From Chitinophaga pinensis (GTDB taxonomy: Bacteria > Bacteroidota > Bacteroidia > Flavobacteriales_D > Crocinitomicaceae), in NCBI GenBank assembly GCA_943324565.2, contig CALPMC020000018.1, positions 1 to 39,882 on the forward strand: a stretch of 39,882 nt of DNA, read 5' to 3'. Within the stretch, counting starts at the first letter, position 1, and each line of letters starts with the position of its first letter. Both the position numbers and the translations under genes were made by a program. Positions 36,762 to 39,882 of this stretch are shown piece after piece. The notes below the pieces were generated by a model. It was not told the origin of the DNA, ran no database searches, and was given only the letters and a program-made list of their open reading frames with translations.

Positions 36762-36792
36762 TTTGTGCTTTTCGTTTAAAGGTGTATCTTTA
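36762..36792 (+). promoter_or_regulatory. Promoter of the 945-aa T9SS cargo gene
   Basis: TTTG (36762-36765) is followed 19 nt later by TATCTTTA (36785-36792), one mismatch from TAnnTTTG. The spacing is right for the Bacteroidota -33/-7 pair, and the ATG lies 19 nt further on. This is the best two-part promoter in the window. Confidence 0.6.
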
Positions 36793-36811
36793 GACATCCA
36801 AATATTATTCC

Positions 36812-39649
36812 ATGAAAATTGTTTTACTTTCTTTTTTGATATTATTAAATATGTTTTCTTCAATTGCTCAATTAAATTCCTGGCAATCATTTACAGACTC
36901 CATCCCTACTCTATCATCTCCAAGAGCATGTGATTTGAATAATGATGGAGTAAAAGACATTATTATTGGCGGCGGAACAGATGGCGTTGCAAGCAATAAT
37001 GGAATAATGGCTTTTAATGGGATTGATGGAACATTACTTTGGAAACGATCAAGTAGAAATGAAGTTTTTGGAAGTCCAATTTTTCAAGACATTACAAATG
37101 ATGGCATTAAAGATGTTTTTATTTCAGGAAGACAAGCACAATTATTAGCCATTAATGGATCAAATGGGCAATTAATTTGGGATTATTTTCCCTATTCTGT
37201 CAACCCAGCAGATAGTGGACTTTATAATTTTTATAATCCTCAATTTATTCCAGATGTTAACAATGATGGAAAGCCTGATTTATTGGTAACTAATGGTGGA
37301 AATCATGCAGCACCCGACTGGGAAACAAATAGACCACCAGGACATTTAATGATTATTAATTCTATGAATGGTCAACTTATAGCAAAGGGAGTTGTGCCAG
37401 ATAGTGCAGAAACGTATTGTTCTCCTTTGGTTGTTGATGTTCAAGGAAATGGAAATTTATGGATTTTATACGGTACTGGAGGTGAAACACTTGGAGGTTC
37501 ATTCTGGGCTTGTCCATTGAACAATTTACTTCAATCTAATTCGCTAATGAATTCTATTCAGTTAGATACAGATTCTCATAAAGGATACATTGCTCCTGCA
37601 GCTGTTTCAAAAAACATGAACAATTCACATGATATCGTAATTCAGAGCTTTGGCGGGAAAATCAAAAAAATAAGAGGTGCAGACTTTCAACAAATTTGGT
37701 CGTATCAATTACCAAATTCAGAATCTAGTGCTGAACCTGTTTTGGGTAATTTCGTTGGGGGAGATAATGTTCCTGATGTCTTATCAATCATCTTTAAAGG
37801 AACTGCTCCTTCTTATACTGAATTCTATCAGGTTTTGATTAATGGAGTAACAGGAGCCGTAGAGTTTAAGGATAGCCTTGGGACTTTTACTTATCTATCT
37901 GCAAATGCGATAGATTTTGACAATAATGGTCGAGATGAAGGATTAGTTTCTGTGACTTATTATGAAAATGGATATTATAAGCATCGCCTTCAAAAAATTA
38001 ATTTTATCAACGGAAATATCAGTCAAATTAGTTCAACAAAGTCGGGTGTTAACCTTGGATCAACACCTTTACTTACTGATTTAGATGGAGATAATTTAGT
38101 AGATTTAATCTATGTCGTAAAAAAAGACAGCTTAAATCCAGTTGGATGGAAAGGTATTTATGTTTACCGAGAGGAATTAAATATAAGCGTACCAAATTCA
38201 GGTATTGCGTGGGGTAGTTATTTAGGAACAGGCTCAGATGGAGTATATAATTTAGATCCTGTCAATTGTGGACAAGGGAGTGTAATTGCCTCGGCGAACG
38301 CAACTCCGCCATCGTGCAATGGACTTTCCAACGGTTCAGTTTCTCTCACTCCAATTGCTGGTTCTGGACCATACACCTATCTTTGGACAACTAATAGTAA
38401 CAATTCTTCTGTTACAAATCTTTCAGCCGGAACCTATTCTGTTATAGTTACTAATGCAAACGGTTGCTATGAAACTAGAACATTCAATTTAAATAATCCA
38501 TATACTATAAGTTTTGGTGGTATTGCTTCGCCTACTTGTTTAAACGGTGGAAATGGAACTGCAACAGTTGGATCATCTGGCTGCCAATGTCAATTTAGCA
38601 CCTGTACTTTTTTATGGGACAATGGAATCACTACAAAACCAAACAATACACTTACTAGTGGTTGGCATTCAGTGACAATTAATCATCCAGATGGTTGTAT
38701 AGTCACAGATTCCGTTTATGTTCCATCGGCTCTTGCAATTATTACAGACACGAACATTATTCAGAACAATTGTTTTGGAGCGAATCAAGGTTCTATTGAA
38801 CTTGTTCCTTCTAATTACCCTCCTACCGTTTACAATTGGTCTAATGGTTCAACAACAGCTTTAAATGATAGTTTATTAGCTTCAACTTATTCAGTTATTG
38901 TCTCTGACGCTCGTGGTTGTTTAGATACATTAGAATTTGTAATTACTGAACCTAGCCAAATACTGGTTTCCTCACAAGTACAAAATATTTTATGTAACGG
39001 AAATGCAACAGGTCAAATTCAACTCCAAGCGCAAGGAGGAAATGGCGGATATGAATTTTGGATAAATGACGCAATAGGAAGTTCCGTAAATTCTAATTTA
39101 GTTGCTGGAATTTATTATACACATGCATCAGATGCATTAGGTTGTTTATCTGCAACAGAAATAATATCGATTACACAACCAAGTTCATTAAGTCTAAATT
39201 TAAGCTCAACAAATGAAATAATTGGATTGGACGGGACAGCAACTGCATCGGTTAACGGGGGAACAGCTCCTTATACTTACTTGTGGAATGACCCAAATTC
39301 GCAACCTGAGAGTATCGCTGTTTACTTGAATAGCGGTTGGTATACAGTAGTTGTTACTGATGCAAATAATTGTCAGATTTCAGATTCTGTTTTTGTAGAT
39401 GTAACTACCGATTTAACAGAAAATCAAGCAAATACATTTTTGATTTACCCTAATCCTGCAAAAGAAAACATTCAAATAGTTGGTGATGGAAAATTGATTC
39501 GAATTAGAGATACTCACGGAAAATTAATTAAAGAAATGTCTTTTTCTAACCTTGTAAATATTCAAAATCTTTCTTCAGGAATTTACACGGTAGAGATTGA
39601 AACAGAAACTAACTTCGTTAAATTCTTGAAATTTTCTAAGGTTGAATAA
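36812..39649 (+). CDS. T9SS-exported FG-GAP/PQQ-like propeller protein with SprB repeats
   Basis: This is a 945-aa secreted surface protein. Residues 1-19 are a signal peptide (MKIVLLSFLILLNMFSSIAQ). Residues about 30-430 contain FG-GAP/VCBS-type blades with calcium-binding loops (DLNNDGVKDIIIG, DITNDGIKDVFIS, DVNNDGKPDLLVT, DLDGDNLVDLI) mixed with PQQ-like blades (GTLLWKRS, GQLIWDYF), so a beta-propeller is likely. Residues about 500-863 hold five SprB-like repeats, each C-[FNL]-G-x-x-x-G-…-Y-x-W-…-L-x-x-G-x-Y-x-V-…-D-A-x-G-C. The second has an unusual insert, CQCQFSTCTF. Residues about 870-945 form the T9SS type A sorting domain (IYPNPAKENIQIV… GIYTVEIETE). SprB is the mobile gliding adhesin in Flavobacterium, but this protein is much shorter, and a role in gliding is not established. 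Confidence 0.92.
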   Translation: MKIVLLSFLILLNMFSSIAQLNSWQSFTDSIPTLSSPRACDLNNDGVKDIIIGGGTDGVASNNGIMAFNGIDGTLLWKRSSRNEVFGSPIFQDITNDGIKDVFISGRQAQLLAINGSNGQLIWDYFPYSVNPADSGLYNFYNPQFIPDVNNDGKPDLLVTNGGNHAAPDWETNRPPGHLMIINSMNGQLIAKGVVPDSAETYCSPLVVDVQGNGNLWILYGTGGETLGGSFWACPLNNLLQSNSLMNSIQLDTDSHKGYIAPAAVSKNMNNSHDIVIQSFGGKIKKIRGADFQQIWSYQLPNSESSAEPVLGNFVGGDNVPDVLSIIFKGTAPSYTEFYQVLINGVTGAVEFKDSLGTFTYLSANAIDFDNNGRDEGLVSVTYYENGYYKHRLQKINFINGNISQISSTKSGVNLGSTPLLTDLDGDNLVDLIYVVKKDSLNPVGWKGIYVYREELNISVPNSGIAWGSYLGTGSDGVYNLDPVNCGQGSVIASANATPPSCNGLSNGSVSLTPIAGSGPYTYLWTTNSNNSSVTNLSAGTYSVIVTNANGCYETRTFNLNNPYTISFGGIASPTCLNGGNGTATVGSSGCQCQFSTCTFLWDNGITTKPNNTLTSGWHSVTINHPDGCIVTDSVYVPSALAIITDTNIIQNNCFGANQGSIELVPSNYPPTVYNWSNGSTTALNDSLLASTYSVIVSDARGCLDTLEFVITEPSQILVSSQVQNILCNGNATGQIQLQAQGGNGGYEFWINDAIGSSVNSNLVAGIYYTHASDALGCLSATEIISITQPSSLSLNLSSTNEIIGLDGTATASVNGGTAPYTYLWNDPNSQPESIAVYLNSGWYTVVVTDANNCQISDSVFVDVTTDLTENQANTFLIYPNPAKENIQIVGDGKLIRIRDTHGKLIKEMSFSNLVNIQNLSSGIYTVEIETETNFVKFLKFSKVE

Positions 39650-39882
39650 CTTGTTTCATTTGAGTTTCTTTATTAAATAACAAAAGGTGCTTTTGTAATT
39701 CAAATGAAAAATAAATTGTGTATTCGCAATCGTACCAGTAAAATACTTGAATTTTGAAAACTAAAGATTTATTCGAAGTGAGAACTATTTTGTGATTGAT
39801 AGCGAACAATGATTGGCCTTGAATTTCATGGTTTTAGCTACTGAACTGAAATTGGTTTATTTTTAGGATTTCTGTAAGAACA
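39650..39882. other. 3' intergenic region leading into a repeat
   Basis: This is 233 bp with no ORF I would call. It is AT-rich with no clear terminator hairpin after the cargo gene. The last 83 bp belong to the dispersed repeat. Confidence 0.6.
39800..39882. repeat. Palindromic dispersed repeat, copy 2, cut by window end
   Basis: This copy begins TAGCGAACAAT and aligns with 17067-17148 over its whole visible length. Shared blocks include TTGGCCTTGAATTTC, GGTTTTAGCTACTGAACTGAAA, TTTATTTTTAG and ATTTCTGTAAGAACA. The right half, expected to end in ATTGTTCGCTA, lies beyond the window. Confidence 0.85.

Noticed and set aside
36687-36890. 67-aa minus-strand ORF over the promoter and start of the 945-aa gene
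   Set aside because: It overlaps the best promoter in the window and the signal-peptide region of a clear gene, with no family resemblance.

Overview
The window is AT-rich chromosomal DNA from a member of the Bacteroidota, most likely class Flavobacteriia. A family-level guess (Crocinitomicaceae/Fluviicola-like) is only an impression. The evidence is the SprA outer-membrane translocon of the type IX secretion system (T9SS), three long surface or secreted proteins ending in T9SS type A sorting domains, a GldA-like ABC ATPase, promoter elements of the TAnnTTTG type, and few Shine-Dalgarno sequences. There are no rRNA or tRNA genes, no CRISPR array, no intact insertion sequence and no prophage. 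Apart from the large surface proteins, the content is core metabolic and housekeeping.

Layout. Positions 1-13677 are almost entirely minus-strand: a truncated YqaA/DedA-like membrane protein, an 860-aa T9SS cargo protein with an internal block of glycine-rich repeats, an omega-amidase/methionine-aminotransferase pair that probably works as a transamination-repair pathway, and a 2884-aa mosaic adhesin made of repeated modules. Positions 13898-16959 hold an SDR protein with an atypical active site, a small membrane protein, a GT4 glycosyltransferase, and a two-gene thiol unit (bacilliredoxin plus ArsC/Spx-like). Positions 16960-17390 hold a composite dispersed repeat. Positions 17391-25531 hold a histidine kinase, a small uncharacterised protein, gldA-tyrS, coaE, a DUF4143-type ATPase, and a methyltransferase-ZIP transporter pair. 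A second repeat-rich spacer (25532-26022) precedes a plus-strand cluster, maeB-ruvA-sprA-GNAT. A third T9SS cargo with SprB-like repeats follows, and the window ends inside another copy of the 17.1-kb repeat.

How the genes work together. SprA forms the outer-membrane pore through which proteins with C-terminal sorting domains leave the cell, so the window encodes a core translocon part and three probable clients. GldA is a gliding-associated ABC ATPase in related bacteria. The remaining genes cover translation (TyrRS), CoA synthesis (CoaE), recombination (RuvA), NADPH/pyruvate supply (MaeB), redox repair and metal uptake.

The points most worth a second look are: the glycine-rich GxGYxxGD repeat block inserted into a T9SS cargo; the tandem ~1.4-kb modules and three related beta-sandwich domains of the giant adhesin; the dispersed palindromic repeats seen at 17.1 kb, 25.7 kb and the window end; a perfect 26-bp hairpin shared by tyrS and coaE; and a recurring TAnnTTYG element only 4-7 nt upstream of several start codons, which suggests leaderless transcripts. 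I found no obviously new defence or biosynthetic system.
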